A stretch of 64,000 nt of DNA from CAVSWT01 sp963746735. GTDB taxonomy: Bacteria > Bacteroidota > Ignavibacteria > Ignavibacteriales > Ignavibacteriaceae. This document shows, piece after piece, positions 26,790-35,362 of the stretch (within the stretch, counting starts at the first letter, position 1; every line of letters begins with the position of its first letter). A program made the translations under genes and the position numbers. The notes below the pieces were generated by a model. The model did no database searches, was not told where the DNA came from, and saw nothing but the letters and a program-made list of their open reading frames with translations. The stretch spans positions 62,001-126,000 of the forward strand of contig CAVVCO010000039.1 in NCBI GenBank assembly GCA_963746735.1. Direction: 5' to 3'.

Positions 26790-29150
26790 ATGAAAATATC
26801 AATATTAATTTTATTGCTTCCTCTTTCATTTCTATCTGCACAATCAAATCAATTACATATTTATGGAAAAGTTTTAAACTACGAAACAAATCGGTCTCTG
26901 GCGGATGTCAATGTTTCTGTTCTTACAAAATCCTGGGGAACAACTACAGACAGCTTAGGAAATTTTTCTTTAACGATTCCTTTTGGTACGTATAAAATTA
27001 AATTCAGTTTTGTTGGATTTGAAGATGATATTAGAAATATAATTCTACCAAAAGGTCAAAATGAAATTAAGCTTGCAATAAAATTAGTCCCTAAGATTTT
27101 AGAACAGAGTGAAGTTAATGTTCACGCCAAAAAAGAAAATCTATCGCCGGTAATTCAAGAAATAAAAGAAAAAGATCTCGATAAAATGCCAAACATGTAT
27201 TCAGATGTTATTAGAAGTGTTAAGATTCTGCCAGGTGTAACTTCTAATAATGAGTTAACCAGTGCATATAATGTTCGAGGCGGCAACTTCAGCGAGAATT
27301 TAATTTACTTAAATGGATACGAAATTTTCCGGCCTTTTTTAATAGACCAGGGAGTTGAAGAAAGTCAATCGATCATTAACCAAAATATGGTCGGCAATTT
27401 ACAATTTTATAACGGCAGTTTTCCAGCAAGATATGATGATAAAATGTCTTCAGCACTGGAAGTAAATTATAAAAACAACAACAAAGAATATTTAAATGGA
27501 GAAATAAATTTTAACCTGCTAAACATGGGGTTGACACTTCAAGATAAAATGGGAAAATTTAATTGGATGGCCGGATTCAGGGACGCATATCCAACTTTAT
27601 TCTTAACTAAATTACAGACTGCCGGAAAGTACAAACCAAAATTTATGGATTTTCAATTTTTCGGAACATATAACTTTTCCGAAAACTCCAGCCTTCAATT
27701 ATTATTCTTAAATGCTTCAAACAAATTTGATTTAACACCAGAAAACTGGAAAGGCCATTTTCAAGCCAGCTATTTAGATGTTAAGGAAATTCTTTTTGAA
27801 TATTCGGGAAGTAAAATATATAACTTTAGTACAAATTTAGCAGGTTTAAGATTTCTTCAAAATATTTCTAAAAAGACAAACTTGGTTTCTTCAATATCTT
27901 ATTATACTATAGATGAATCCGAGAATAAAAATTTATATGCAGATATTTACTATGCTGAAAGCGCATACAATACACAACTATATAAACAGTTGCTTAAAAC
28001 AAGGTATGAAAAAGGCAATAATAGTTTGAAGATAAATATATTCGACATTCAATCAAGCGTTGACTACAAAGAGTCTATCCATAATATAGAAGCAGGAATA
28101 AAATTTCGATTATCAAAAATGGATAATTCATTAAATGAAAGTGCTGTTGAATCCGCAGTTGAAGATTCTGTTTTAGATTTACCTTATTCATCAGTTGCCA
28201 GACAAAATTTAAATTTTAATTCTTTTTCAACATATGTCCAGGATGAAATTATTTTTAATGAAAAATTTCACGCAAATGTGGGATTAAGATTTTTAAAATA
28301 TTATTATAATAAAGAAGCATTATTCAGCCCCCGTGCAAGTGTAAGTTATAATTACACGCCGGCTAATAAGCTAAGCTTTAGCTGGGGCTATTATTATCAG
28401 CCGCCGTTCTTTTATGAGCTTCGCGATAAAAATACTTCTAGCCAACCTCCTTTACTATCGCAAAGAGCAATACATTATATTTTAAGCTGGGAAATTATGC
28501 CAAGAGTCACCAAGAAATTTCTTGTTGAAGCTTATTATAAAAAACTTGACATGCTGATTCCATATCATATTGAAAATTTGAAACTCATTTATGGAGATAA
28601 AAATAATTATAAGGGATATGCCTACGGCCTTGATTTACAATATGAAGGCGAGCTTGTACCTGGAATGAATACATGGATTGGCTACAGCTATTTAAACACT
28701 AAAGAAAAAAATCTTGATGATCATTCTACTGGTTATGTGAGAAGGCTTTTAGATCAAACACATACTATAAGAGTTTTTCTTCAAGACCGTACCCCAAAAC
28801 ACCCTAATTTCCAGGCACATGTTCTTTTCTTAGTTGGTTCAGGATTTTTATATTATCCAAGGAAGGTAGTTACCGATCCGGCTACAAATAAAAATTCCAT
28901 CGCGGTTGATTACACAAAAACTTTTGAATACCCGTTTTTCTTCAGAGTGGATATGGGACTTACTAACAAATTTATTTTTAGCAATGAAAGCGAGTTGATA
29001 CTTACTTTTGATGTTTATAATATATTCAACAAGTATAATTATGAATCTTATTCATGGTTTAATTTGTACTCAAATTCAAAGCAATTAGTTTATACACCAA
29101 ATATTTTTTCAAAAAGATTTTTTAATGCAGGACTAGAATATCATTTCTAA
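26790..29150 (+). CDS. TonB-dependent outer-membrane receptor with carboxypeptidase-regulatory-like domain
   Basis: Outer-membrane active-uptake barrel of 786 residues. Signal peptide MKISILILLLPLSFLSAQ; then a CarboxypepD_reg-like domain (about 22-105, IYGKVLNYETNRSLADVNV ... YKIKFSFVGFEDD), a plug domain (about 125-235, MPNMYSDVIRSVKILPGV, SAYNVRGGNFSENLIYLNG), and a 22-strand-type barrel to the terminal aromatic NAGLEYHF. No SusD partner is adjacent, so it is not a classical SusCD pair. Ligand unknown (siderophore, vitamin, oligosaccharide or peptide). Confidence 0.92.
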   Translation: MKISILILLLPLSFLSAQSNQLHIYGKVLNYETNRSLADVNVSVLTKSWGTTTDSLGNFSLTIPFGTYKIKFSFVGFEDDIRNIILPKGQNEIKLAIKLVPKILEQSEVNVHAKKENLSPVIQEIKEKDLDKMPNMYSDVIRSVKILPGVTSNNELTSAYNVRGGNFSENLIYLNGYEIFRPFLIDQGVEESQSIINQNMVGNLQFYNGSFPARYDDKMSSALEVNYKNNNKEYLNGEINFNLLNMGLTLQDKMGKFNWMAGFRDAYPTLFLTKLQTAGKYKPKFMDFQFFGTYNFSENSSLQLLFLNASNKFDLTPENWKGHFQASYLDVKEILFEYSGSKIYNFSTNLAGLRFLQNISKKTNLVSSISYYTIDESENKNLYADIYYAESAYNTQLYKQLLKTRYEKGNNSLKINIFDIQSSVDYKESIHNIEAGIKFRLSKMDNSLNESAVESAVEDSVLDLPYSSVARQNLNFNSFSTYVQDEIIFNEKFHANVGLRFLKYYYNKEALFSPRASVSYNYTPANKLSFSWGYYYQPPFFYELRDKNTSSQPPLLSQRAIHYILSWEIMPRVTKKFLVEAYYKKLDMLIPYHIENLKLIYGDKNNYKGYAYGLDLQYEGELVPGMNTWIGYSYLNTKEKNLDDHSTGYVRRLLDQTHTIRVFLQDRTPKHPNFQAHVLFLVGSGFLYYPRKVVTDPATNKNSIAVDYTKTFEYPFFFRVDMGLTNKFIFSNESELILTFDVYNIFNKYNYESYSWFNLYSNSKQLVYTPNIFSKRFFNAGLEYHF

Positions 29151-29234
29151 TTGATATTAAATTTTAAGATCTAGTTTTTGTTATGAATGCTAAATCAATT
29201 TGCAGAGTGACTACTGTCAAAATTTAAGGATAAG

Positions 29235-29255
29235 ATGCTGAAAACGATTCAGCAT
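29235..29255. terminator. Hairpin between convergent genes
   Basis: Perfect 8-bp inverted repeat ATGCTGAA/TTCAGCAT with a 5-nt loop lies between the TonB receptor (+) and the barrel protein (-). It is followed by A residues on the plus strand, so it is not a canonical terminator in either direction, but its position suggests 3'-end formation. Confidence 0.45.
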
Positions 29256-29265
29256 AAAAAAGAGA

Positions 29266-29907
29266 TTAGTTGCTAAAATAATACTTCCCGCCAATAGTAA
29301 AATTTACGCCGCCAAAATTACTTCGGTAATAAACTAAATCTTTTCTTATAAAATTATATTGAGCTTCACCAAAGATGGAAACGTGGCTGTCCTCGAAAGT
29401 TTTTTCAAGACTTGTTCCGGCGAAATAGCCATACAGTCCTTCGTTATCTAAATTTTCAATTGTCTTTCCGCTTTGAAGAGAAATTTTTTGGTTAACCATT
29501 GAATATGTGAACCCGCTGGACAATCCCAATTTAATGCTCTTTGAAATAAAAAAATTGTATTGAAGGCCGGCATTAAAAATAAATTGTGAAAATGTAACAT
29601 TGGCAGCAGTTAATTGATTTATAATGCTGATATCGTTATCTACATAAGTTAAATAATCATAAGCTGTAAAGTTGGGTTTTGAAGTATATGTAACCCTACC
29701 GTAAAAAGAAATATTTTGAAATAGTGGGAACCCGAATCCAATACCAAAAGCGGTGTGTAATGAATGGTCTTTATAATTTTCTTGCATGGATGAATTTGAA
29801 ACAACCAGATTTCCTGAAAGATACAGCGCATTATTTTGGGAGGATTGTGCGAATAAGTATATTGGAAATAGTAATAACAACGTAACTAAAAATTTAGAAC
29901 ACCTCAT
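29266..29907 (-). CDS. Outer-membrane beta-barrel protein
   Basis: A 213-residue exported protein with a signal peptide (MRCSKFLVTLLLLFPIYLFAQ). The rest alternates polar and hydrophobic residues in about eight strand-like segments rich in Gly, Tyr and Phe (GFGFPLFQNISFYGRVTYTS, FIFNAGLQYNFF, LGLSSGFTYSM) and ends in a barrel-closing FTIGGKYYFSN. The OmpW/OmpA-like size implies an eight-stranded barrel. No enzymatic motif. It converges with the TonB receptor gene. Confidence 0.75.
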   Translation of the reverse strand: MRCSKFLVTLLLLFPIYLFAQSSQNNALYLSGNLVVSNSSMQENYKDHSLHTAFGIGFGFPLFQNISFYGRVTYTSKPNFTAYDYLTYVDNDISIINQLTAANVTFSQFIFNAGLQYNFFISKSIKLGLSSGFTYSMVNQKISLQSGKTIENLDNEGLYGYFAGTSLEKTFEDSHVSIFGEAQYNFIRKDLVYYRSNFGGVNFTIGGKYYFSN

Positions 29908-29994
29908 AATTAATCTCCATTCACAAATTTATTTAACAGTAAATGGTATGTAAGAATAATTTATTCGCTATTAAAAGATTAAAAATTTATGAAG

Positions 29995-30204
29995 TTATTT
30001 GTTTTCTTCAATATGCTTCATAATCCTCTTAAAATATGCGGCTTTCTGTCGATCATTATTCAGAAAGTTAATTTTAAATCTGCTGACAATTTGTTTAAGG
30101 GTTACGTCCCCTTGATCCTTATGCTGATTTCTACGATCGACATAATCTTTAATTATTCTAATTTGGTCTTCACGACGCTTATTGGTCAAATTTATCTTTG
30201 GCAT
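29995..30204 (-). CDS. Small basic hypothetical protein
   Basis: A 69-residue frame from ATG 30204, highly charged (MPKINLTNKRREDQIRIIKDY ... KRIMKHIEENK), with a composition more protein-like than the hydrophobic frame on the opposite strand. A predicted helix-rich, basic protein could bind nucleic acid, but I recognise no family. Support is by composition only. Confidence 0.4.
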   Translation of the reverse strand: MPKINLTNKRREDQIRIIKDYVDRRNQHKDQGDVTLKQIVSRFKINFLNNDRQKAAYFKRIMKHIEENK

Positions 30205-30817
30205 ACAATTACTTTTTGGAAACTAAGGGATTGTTGAACATCTATTTAATTTTTAAACCTCTCCTAAAATTCTAAATCACAAACGGTATTGTCAAGTAAT
30301 TAATAATAATTTTTTAACATTGAGTGTTAAAAAACAATCATTTCTTTGACGAAGAGTATTTTTCGAAATAAATCTACCGTAAGTAATGTGCAAATATAAA
30401 ACTTTATTCCTAAAGGATAAAATAATAAAATAGTCATAAGATAAAAAAAAGATTTTTTAATCTTCAACAAATAAAATAGGCTTAATAATTGAAGAAAATC
30501 ATAGGTATTTATAAAAAAAGCAATTTATAAGCATTTTGCAATGGATGAAATTAAAATTAAGAAGCTGCTTGAAAAGATTATAACAGAATATTGCAGCACA
30601 AAAGAAATATTATAGAAATATTATACATTAAAATAACGATTGGATTAGTACATTTGCTCTATTGATTTTATTTCCTTAAAAATTATCTTTGTTTTAAATA
30701 ATTCATAATTTTTTGAATGGCGCGGAACGGGGAGATCATAATTTATTCCTCCCCCTAAAAAAGAATTTCAATTAATTAATGCTCACTTACCAATACAATA
30801 CAGGAGGGAAAGTAGAA
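30205..30817. other. AT-rich intergenic region before the VWA lipoprotein
   Basis: About 610 nt with no strong gene. It contains a perfect 10-bp inverted repeat TTTTTTAACA/TGTTAAAAAA (30310-30334), a 24-codon ATG frame at 30541-30615 with no recognisable content, and a GGGGAG/CTCCCC hairpin (30729-30754) directly upstream of the ribosome site of the next gene. The repeat could be a regulatory site for the small protein encoded leftwards. Confidence 0.4.
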
Positions 30818-31531
30818 ATGAAAAAGCTTCTACTCATTTTATCACTCATTTCTTTTTTATATTTTTTCGGATGTTCTAAAGATAACAACCCTGTTACAAC
30901 AGAAGATAACAGCGATATACCAGCCGATCCAACTAATGTGACGGTACCTCTAACTACAATAAATAATATACTTCCTACAGCAAATTTCGCCAAACCTAAT
31001 TCGTCATCAAGTAGAATTCAAATGAACCTCACCGGAATTATTAACCCGGTTACAAACCAGCCAATCCAATTGACTGCGCAAAGCAATCTTTTTGTAACTG
31101 AAGATAGTAAAGTTAAAGGCATAAAGGTTTCAAAAGTCGGCGGCTCAACAACATTAAAAGCCGATGTTGTTTTTACTGTCGATAATTCAGGAAGTATGGA
31201 TGAAGAGGCTGATTCAATTGCAGGCTCTATTATTAAATTTTCTCAGGTACTTCAAAGCAGCGGGTTTGATGTTAGGTTTGCCGTAGTTGGATTCCAATAT
31301 GGAGATGTAAATGGCGGTATAAATTTTACTACTGCTCAAGCTATTGGAACTTATTTAAATCACAGTTATGGCACATATCGTACAGAAGGATTCTCTGGAA
31401 GTGATAGCGCAGCATTTGAACTGAGAAAGTCAAGTACATTGGCTCTAGCGGTGTTTATGATGAAGATGGAGTGCTTGCTATTTTCTTTGCAGACTCCAAT
31501 TACTCATGGAGAGGCGACGCCCAGAGAGTAG
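30818..31531 (+). CDS. VWA-domain lipoprotein, N-terminal part (before frame break)
   Basis: The ATG at 30818 is chosen over one at 30779 because GGAGGG (30803-30808) is ideally placed and it starts a lipoprotein signal MKKLLLILSLISFLYFFGC with Cys at residue 19. A linker leads to a von Willebrand factor A domain whose metal site reads FTVDNSGSMDEEAD, followed by the usual VRFAVVGFQYGD strand. The frame goes wrong at a CTAG (31445-31448); from there the sequence reads nonsense to 31531. Adding one base restores SGVYDEDGVLAIFFADSN. Probably a surface adhesion or complex-assembly protein. Confidence 0.85.
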   Translation: MKKLLLILSLISFLYFFGCSKDNNPVTTEDNSDIPADPTNVTVPLTTINNILPTANFAKPNSSSSRIQMNLTGIINPVTNQPIQLTAQSNLFVTEDSKVKGIKVSKVGGSTTLKADVVFTVDNSGSMDEEADSIAGSIIKFSQVLQSSGFDVRFAVVGFQYGDVNGGINFTTAQAIGTYLNHSYGTYRTEGFSGSDSAAFELRKSSTLALAVFMMKMECLLFSLQTPITHGEATPRE

Positions 31532-31914
31532 TTATAAACTTTACTGATGAACCAACACAACCTAATGGATTATTTGATTGGAGCACAGAAAGCATGTGCA
31601 ATAAATTATCAGGGAAAATCACTGTTCATACAGTATGGAGCGGAGATGCTGATACTGCAAATGCTTACTACTGGCAGAAACTTTATGACGAAAGACCGTG
31701 GGATATGTCAACATGTACAGGTGGAACTTTTGTTCAAATAAACGCTGACGGTACTGGATTAGATCTTTCCAAGCTTCCTGTTACAGGTGCTTTATCAAAC
31801 AGTTACTTAGTTGAGTTTGTAACTGCTGACCCTAATGCTGCACATTCAGTTATAATTACTATAAAAGAAAGTAATGCAGACGGTAAAAGGGTTTATTCCA
31901 ATATAACCTACTAA
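31446..31914 (+). CDS. VWA-domain lipoprotein, C-terminal part (after frame break)
   Basis: Continuation of the VWA protein beginning near SSGVYDEDG; the first GTG of the frame is 31471. It contains DAQRVVINFTDEP, a core VWA strand with the MIDAS-completing Asp, then KITVHTVWSGD and TGGTFVQINADG, which resemble the last VWA strands and helix, and a short C-terminal beta domain. Total restored length is about 365 residues. The terminator at 31935 ends the transcript. Confidence 0.82.
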
Positions 31915-31934
31915 TCAGATTTATATTAATATAT

Positions 31935-31963
31935 AAAGCCGATTCAATTGAATCGGCTTTTTT
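31935..31963 (+). terminator. Rho-independent terminator after the VWA gene
   Basis: Perfect inverted repeat AAAGCCGATTCAA/TTGAATCGGCTTT running into TTTTTTATTTTAT, 20 nt after the stop codon. Textbook intrinsic terminator. Confidence 0.93.
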
Positions 31964-32127
31964 ATTTTATACTTTAAATTTTCATGCCTGTTATAATTTA
32001 ATTGTATTGTCATATAAATAATCAACTTTTTAAGAAGATTTTAATTTTTTTATAAATAGAAGCATAAAGTGCCCGATAAAAATAAATTTTCATTTATTTA
32101 ATAATGTTTATCAAAATTCTAAAATGA

Positions 32128-33072
32128 TTACTCTAATAAACAAGCTTTGATTTTTGGTAAATCTTTCAATGCTGTATCGTAACCTCGTTGAATTATATCT
32201 TTGCCTTTATAAAATTCAAGCATATCAAAATCTTCAAGTTTGGGAGAGATGAGAACATCCGGTTTGGCGTTAAGAAGATGTTGTGCAATTAAATTGTTTG
32301 TACTAATTGAAATAGACTGCAAGAAAACATTCATTAAAGATGGCGGCGACAACTGCGTTTTTACGGTCTCAGCTATTTTAGTTTCCAATTCATTCTTTGA
32401 AAACAAATTCTTGCTCTCGGCAAGTAAATTAGAAAACATTGCAGGAAGTTTCTTGATCAATTCTTTAAGTTCTCTAGTTTTTCTCTTTTTAATTCTTTGT
32501 GTAATTCTTTTGGGATTCGGAGAAACATTCACTGCGACAATTTTATCTGCCCCCATTTTCTTTGCCACACTTATTGGTAACGGATTGCTCAATCCTCCAT
32601 CCAACAAATACTGGTCATTTAATAAAATAGGTTGAAAGATAGTTGGTATAGAAATACTTGCAACTATCGCGTCGACAAGCGGACCTTTGGTAAAGATAAC
32701 TTCCTCACCTGTTACAAATTCAGTAGCAACACAAGCAAATGGAATTTTTAGATCTTCAATCTTAACATCACCGACATATCCTCTAATAAATTCAATAATA
32801 CGTTTATTATCGATGAAGCCCGGTGCAAAAAATTTCGGCACCATTATTTTTGCAACCATGATTTTATCCGCATCCCGGATTATCTTCTCCATCGATTTTA
32901 CATTTACACCTGCAGCATAAAAGCCGCCAACCATTGCACCTATGCTTGTTCCGGTAATTATATCAATCGGAATATGATTTTCTTCAAATAATTTTATAAC
33001 TCCAATATGAGCAAGCCCGCGCGCACCGCCGCTTCCAAGCACTAAAGCAATTTGTTTTTTAAAATTTGCCAA
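32128..33072 (-). CDS. Patatin-like phospholipase (NTE/RssA family)
   Basis: Predicted acyl-ester hydrolase acting on phospholipids with a Ser-Asp dyad. The 314-residue protein has the oxyanion loop GSGGARGLAHIG (13-24), the nucleophile elbow GTSIG (41-45, Ser43) and the catalytic LLDGGLSNPLP (Asp near 157). A basic linker (KRITQRIKKRKTRELKEL, about 206-223) and a helical C-terminus follow. No signal peptide is present, so it is probably cytoplasmic. It is a single gene flanked by a terminator on one side and a gene-poor region on the other. Confidence 0.92.
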   Translation of the reverse strand: MANFKKQIALVLGSGGARGLAHIGVIKLFEENHIPIDIITGTSIGAMVGGFYAAGVNVKSMEKIIRDADKIMVAKIMVPKFFAPGFIDNKRIIEFIRGYVGDVKIEDLKIPFACVATEFVTGEEVIFTKGPLVDAIVASISIPTIFQPILLNDQYLLDGGLSNPLPISVAKKMGADKIVAVNVSPNPKRITQRIKKRKTRELKELIKKLPAMFSNLLAESKNLFSKNELETKIAETVKTQLSPPSLMNVFLQSISISTNNLIAQHLLNAKPDVLISPKLEDFDMLEFYKGKDIIQRGYDTALKDLPKIKACLLE

Positions 33073-33339
33073 CCTTAATCTTCAAAATTTGAAATTGTTT
33101 TCCATTTTTTCACGGTGTTAAATATATTCACCTTCATGTAATTTGTAAATAAGTTATTTTCTTTATTCAGTAATATACTTTTATCTCATGAAAATGACTT
33201 CGCTTAATTTCAATTTTATATTCATTACATCGTTCCTCATCACGAATCCATGATTATACGAGTTTTCAAATTGTTTAAATAAACTATTTAAGAGCACATC
33301 ATATTTATAGATCGTCATTTTTCCCCTTTGAGAGATATG

Positions 33340-33638
33340 ATTCACCAATACCGTTCCACTGTTTTAGTTAGGACTTTATCCTTTATCAACTTGCCTTTAT
33401 ATTCGGAAACATATTCGTCCAATAGAAGCTAGTTTTTGTCATTAATAGTTTTATAATCTAAAAATATAGGCTGTATAATATTTATTAAACCAAGTGTTTC
33501 TTTTTTCATAAGTCCCATTGATAAAGTTGACATGTATACATAACGAGTTGCGGTTCTTAAATTAACCGGGGATGCCGTTGTAATCTGCACGATTTCCACA
33601 TTCAGATTCCATCTCCACCGAACTCTATCGAATTTCAA
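33340..33638 (-). pseudogene. Possible gene relic with an in-frame amber stop
   Basis: A minus-strand frame starts with TTG at 33638 and reads 69 codons (RVRWRWNLNVEIVQITTASPVN ... YKTINDKN) to a TAG at 33429-33431, then continues in the same frame for about 28 more codons (LLLDEYVSEYKGKLIKDKVL...) to a TGA. The continuation is protein-like, suggesting one gene interrupted by a nonsense mutation. No family recognised; chance cannot be excluded. Confidence 0.3.
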
Positions 33639-33923
33639 ACATTATTTCCCCCAGCGTTAATGTATATAAATTAATTTGTGGATGCAGACTTACTTACCTG
33701 ATGGGAAGTTTCTATTTCAGGCTTGCTGTTATTATTTTCGGCATTGTTTTTTAAGGTAAGAGGTTTACTCTCTTCGAGTGTTAATACTCATTGAGTATAT
33801 TCCTGGTTTAAGCTTAAAAGTGTAAATAACTATCATATTTTTGTTAATTATAGATTACTTGTAGTCACTTAATTATTTATAAATAGCCAACCTAAACAAG
33901 GATATGGAATTTTAAAATAAAAG

Positions 33924-33959
33924 TGGCGTTAGAACGACAAAGAAAAAATTCTAACGCCA
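33924..33959 (-). terminator. Hairpin downstream of the flagellar supercluster
   Basis: Perfect 11-bp inverted repeat TGGCGTTAGAA/TTCTAACGCCA with a 14-nt loop. On the minus strand it is followed by CTTTTATTTTAAAA, giving a T-rich tail. It lies 120 nt beyond the last gene of the long minus-strand run and is the likely transcription stop. Confidence 0.7.
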
Positions 33960-34079
33960 TGAGGACCCATTCTGGGAATTTTAATTTTCTATTTCAACAA
34001 ATTTATTTTCTCATATTACATTATCGATTTTTTAAGATTAAAGTTTAGCATTAAATTTTAAAATAGATATTTATTATTC

Positions 34080-34604
34080 TTAATAAGTTACATTTACTGT
34101 AAAAATACCTTCATAATCACCCTGTGCCTGTGCCTTATCAACCTGTATTGAACCTCCAACCCATAAATATAATCTTCCATCGCTTTTTACTTTCTCTAAT
34201 TTATATGAGTTCCCACTCACAATTTTGGAAGGGCTTAGATATGAATTATTCTTTCCAGTATTTTCAATATCCGGAGTAAAAACTATAGATGATGGACTAC
34301 CGCTATTTTGCTTAGCCCAGGACTCATTTGATAGAATTGAAGTTGCATAAGTTATGGTAACATTTTTATCTGGACCGCCGGCAACCATCAATACTGCGCC
34401 ATTTGAGGGTTCAATTGAAGCTGTTACCGCTTGGCCGCTTAAAACTATTTCTCCATATTCAAGAGATGTTTTATCTTCATGAGTTACTGATAGGCCCTGA
34501 ACTATTGTAGCACGGATAGGTGTAGTCGAGTTTACAACTGACTGGCTAAAAGTTATTGAACAACTAGATGCAATAATACAAAAAATAAATATTATTTTAT
34601 TCAT
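34080..34604 (-). CDS. Secreted DUF4402-like protein
   Basis: A 174-residue exported protein with signal peptide MNKIIFIFCIIASSCSITFSQ. The mature part is beta-rich with LSVTHEDKTSLEYGEIV, a central VTITYATS strand, and the closing RLYLWVGGSIQVDKAQAQGDYEGIFTVNVTY, the pattern of DUF4402/spore-coat-U-like pilin-type domains. Function unknown; relatives are proposed surface or fimbrial subunits. It is the last gene of the minus-strand run, 44 nt after an unknown gene, so it may be only loosely linked to motility. Confidence 0.72.
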   Translation of the reverse strand: MNKIIFIFCIIASSCSITFSQSVVNSTTPIRATIVQGLSVTHEDKTSLEYGEIVLSGQAVTASIEPSNGAVLMVAGGPDKNVTITYATSILSNESWAKQNSGSPSSIVFTPDIENTGKNNSYLSPSKIVSGNSYKLEKVKSDGRLYLWVGGSIQVDKAQAQGDYEGIFTVNVTY

Positions 34605-34648
34605 AGAAAGACATCCTTTTCTTTTGGCAATTTTATTGCCGATATAAC

Positions 34649-35311
34649 TTAAGATTCATTCTTAAGTGATCTTATTAGGTTAATTTTTAATGGTTCAATT
34701 CCTTTAAGATCTGTTCTATTGCCGGTTGAAATTTTTGATTCAGTCAGCTTTTCAATGAAATTAAATAAATGATTATTAACTTGATCAAATTCTGTTTTTA
34801 AATCTTCCAGCAAGTCCCCTATCAATTCAGTAAGCATAACCGAATTAGTTCTTATCAATTGATTTTCAATTTTAAGGACAAATAGTTTGTTAAATAATTT
34901 TTCTATTGTATGCAGCGTTACTGCATGAGGTAGAGTTTCTTCACTAATGCCTTCAACTCTAACATCAACCTCAACCAACATTTGATTTCCCAGGGAATCA
35001 TCAGGATTATCCTTAATAATTTTATAATCTATAGACTTCATAGAATCAATATTAGGCAAATCAACAACGGTCTGGAATTCAATATTATCAGCAATAAATG
35101 AAATAGATAACTTCCCTTTTGTAATGTGGGAAATTTCTTTTAAATGCCAATGAATATTTGTTAAATATTGTAATGCGGGGGAAAATATTATGGAATCATG
35201 GAACTGAAATGTGCTGTAGGCATTTCTTCTCAGAAATCTATTCTGACTGCCGGATCCGCTGGATTTGTTAAAATCTGATCCTGCTGAAATATTTATTATT
35301 TTATTCAACAT
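34649..35311 (-). CDS. Unknown protein at the end of the motility supercluster
   Basis: A 220-residue soluble protein without signal peptide or membrane segment. It begins with a Ser/Gly/Asn-rich segment (about 8-26), followed by a mixed region rich in short strands (HWHLKEISHITKGKLSISFIADN) and a helical C-terminal half (about 130-200). I recognise no family. It lies 51 nt after a response regulator gene and is co-oriented with all flagellar genes, suggesting a motility or chemosensory link by position only. Confidence 0.65.
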   Translation of the reverse strand: MLNKIINISAGSDFNKSSGSGSQNRFLRRNAYSTFQFHDSIIFSPALQYLTNIHWHLKEISHITKGKLSISFIADNIEFQTVVDLPNIDSMKSIDYKIIKDNPDDSLGNQMLVEVDVRVEGISEETLPHAVTLHTIEKLFNKLFVLKIENQLIRTNSVMLTELIGDLLEDLKTEFDQVNNHLFNFIEKLTESKISTGNRTDLKGIEPLKINLIRSLKNES

Positions 35312-35362
35312 AATAATCCTTAATACATTATCGTAAGGATTAGTTAAATACTTAAGCCCAGC

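Larger units (their letters stand above)
33073..34079. other. Gene-poor region upstream of the patatin gene
   Basis: About 1 kb with no intact gene. 33340-33638 on the minus strand reads as a possible gene relic (separate entry). The rest is AT-rich and I see nothing in it, apart from the 11-bp hairpin at 33924-33959. The region marks the border between the accessory part and the flagellar supercluster. Confidence 0.45.

Noticed and set aside
29989..30237. 82-codon plus-strand frame
   Set aside because: Hydrophobic low-information product opposite a charged, more plausible minus-strand frame; no ribosome site.
30541..30615. 24-codon ATG frame as a leader peptide
   Set aside because: No ribosome site, no run of a single amino acid codon and no attenuator structure; likely chance.
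32240..32635. 131-codon plus-strand frame over the patatin-like gene
   Set aside because: Antisense shadow; the minus-strand frame carries complete catalytic motifs.
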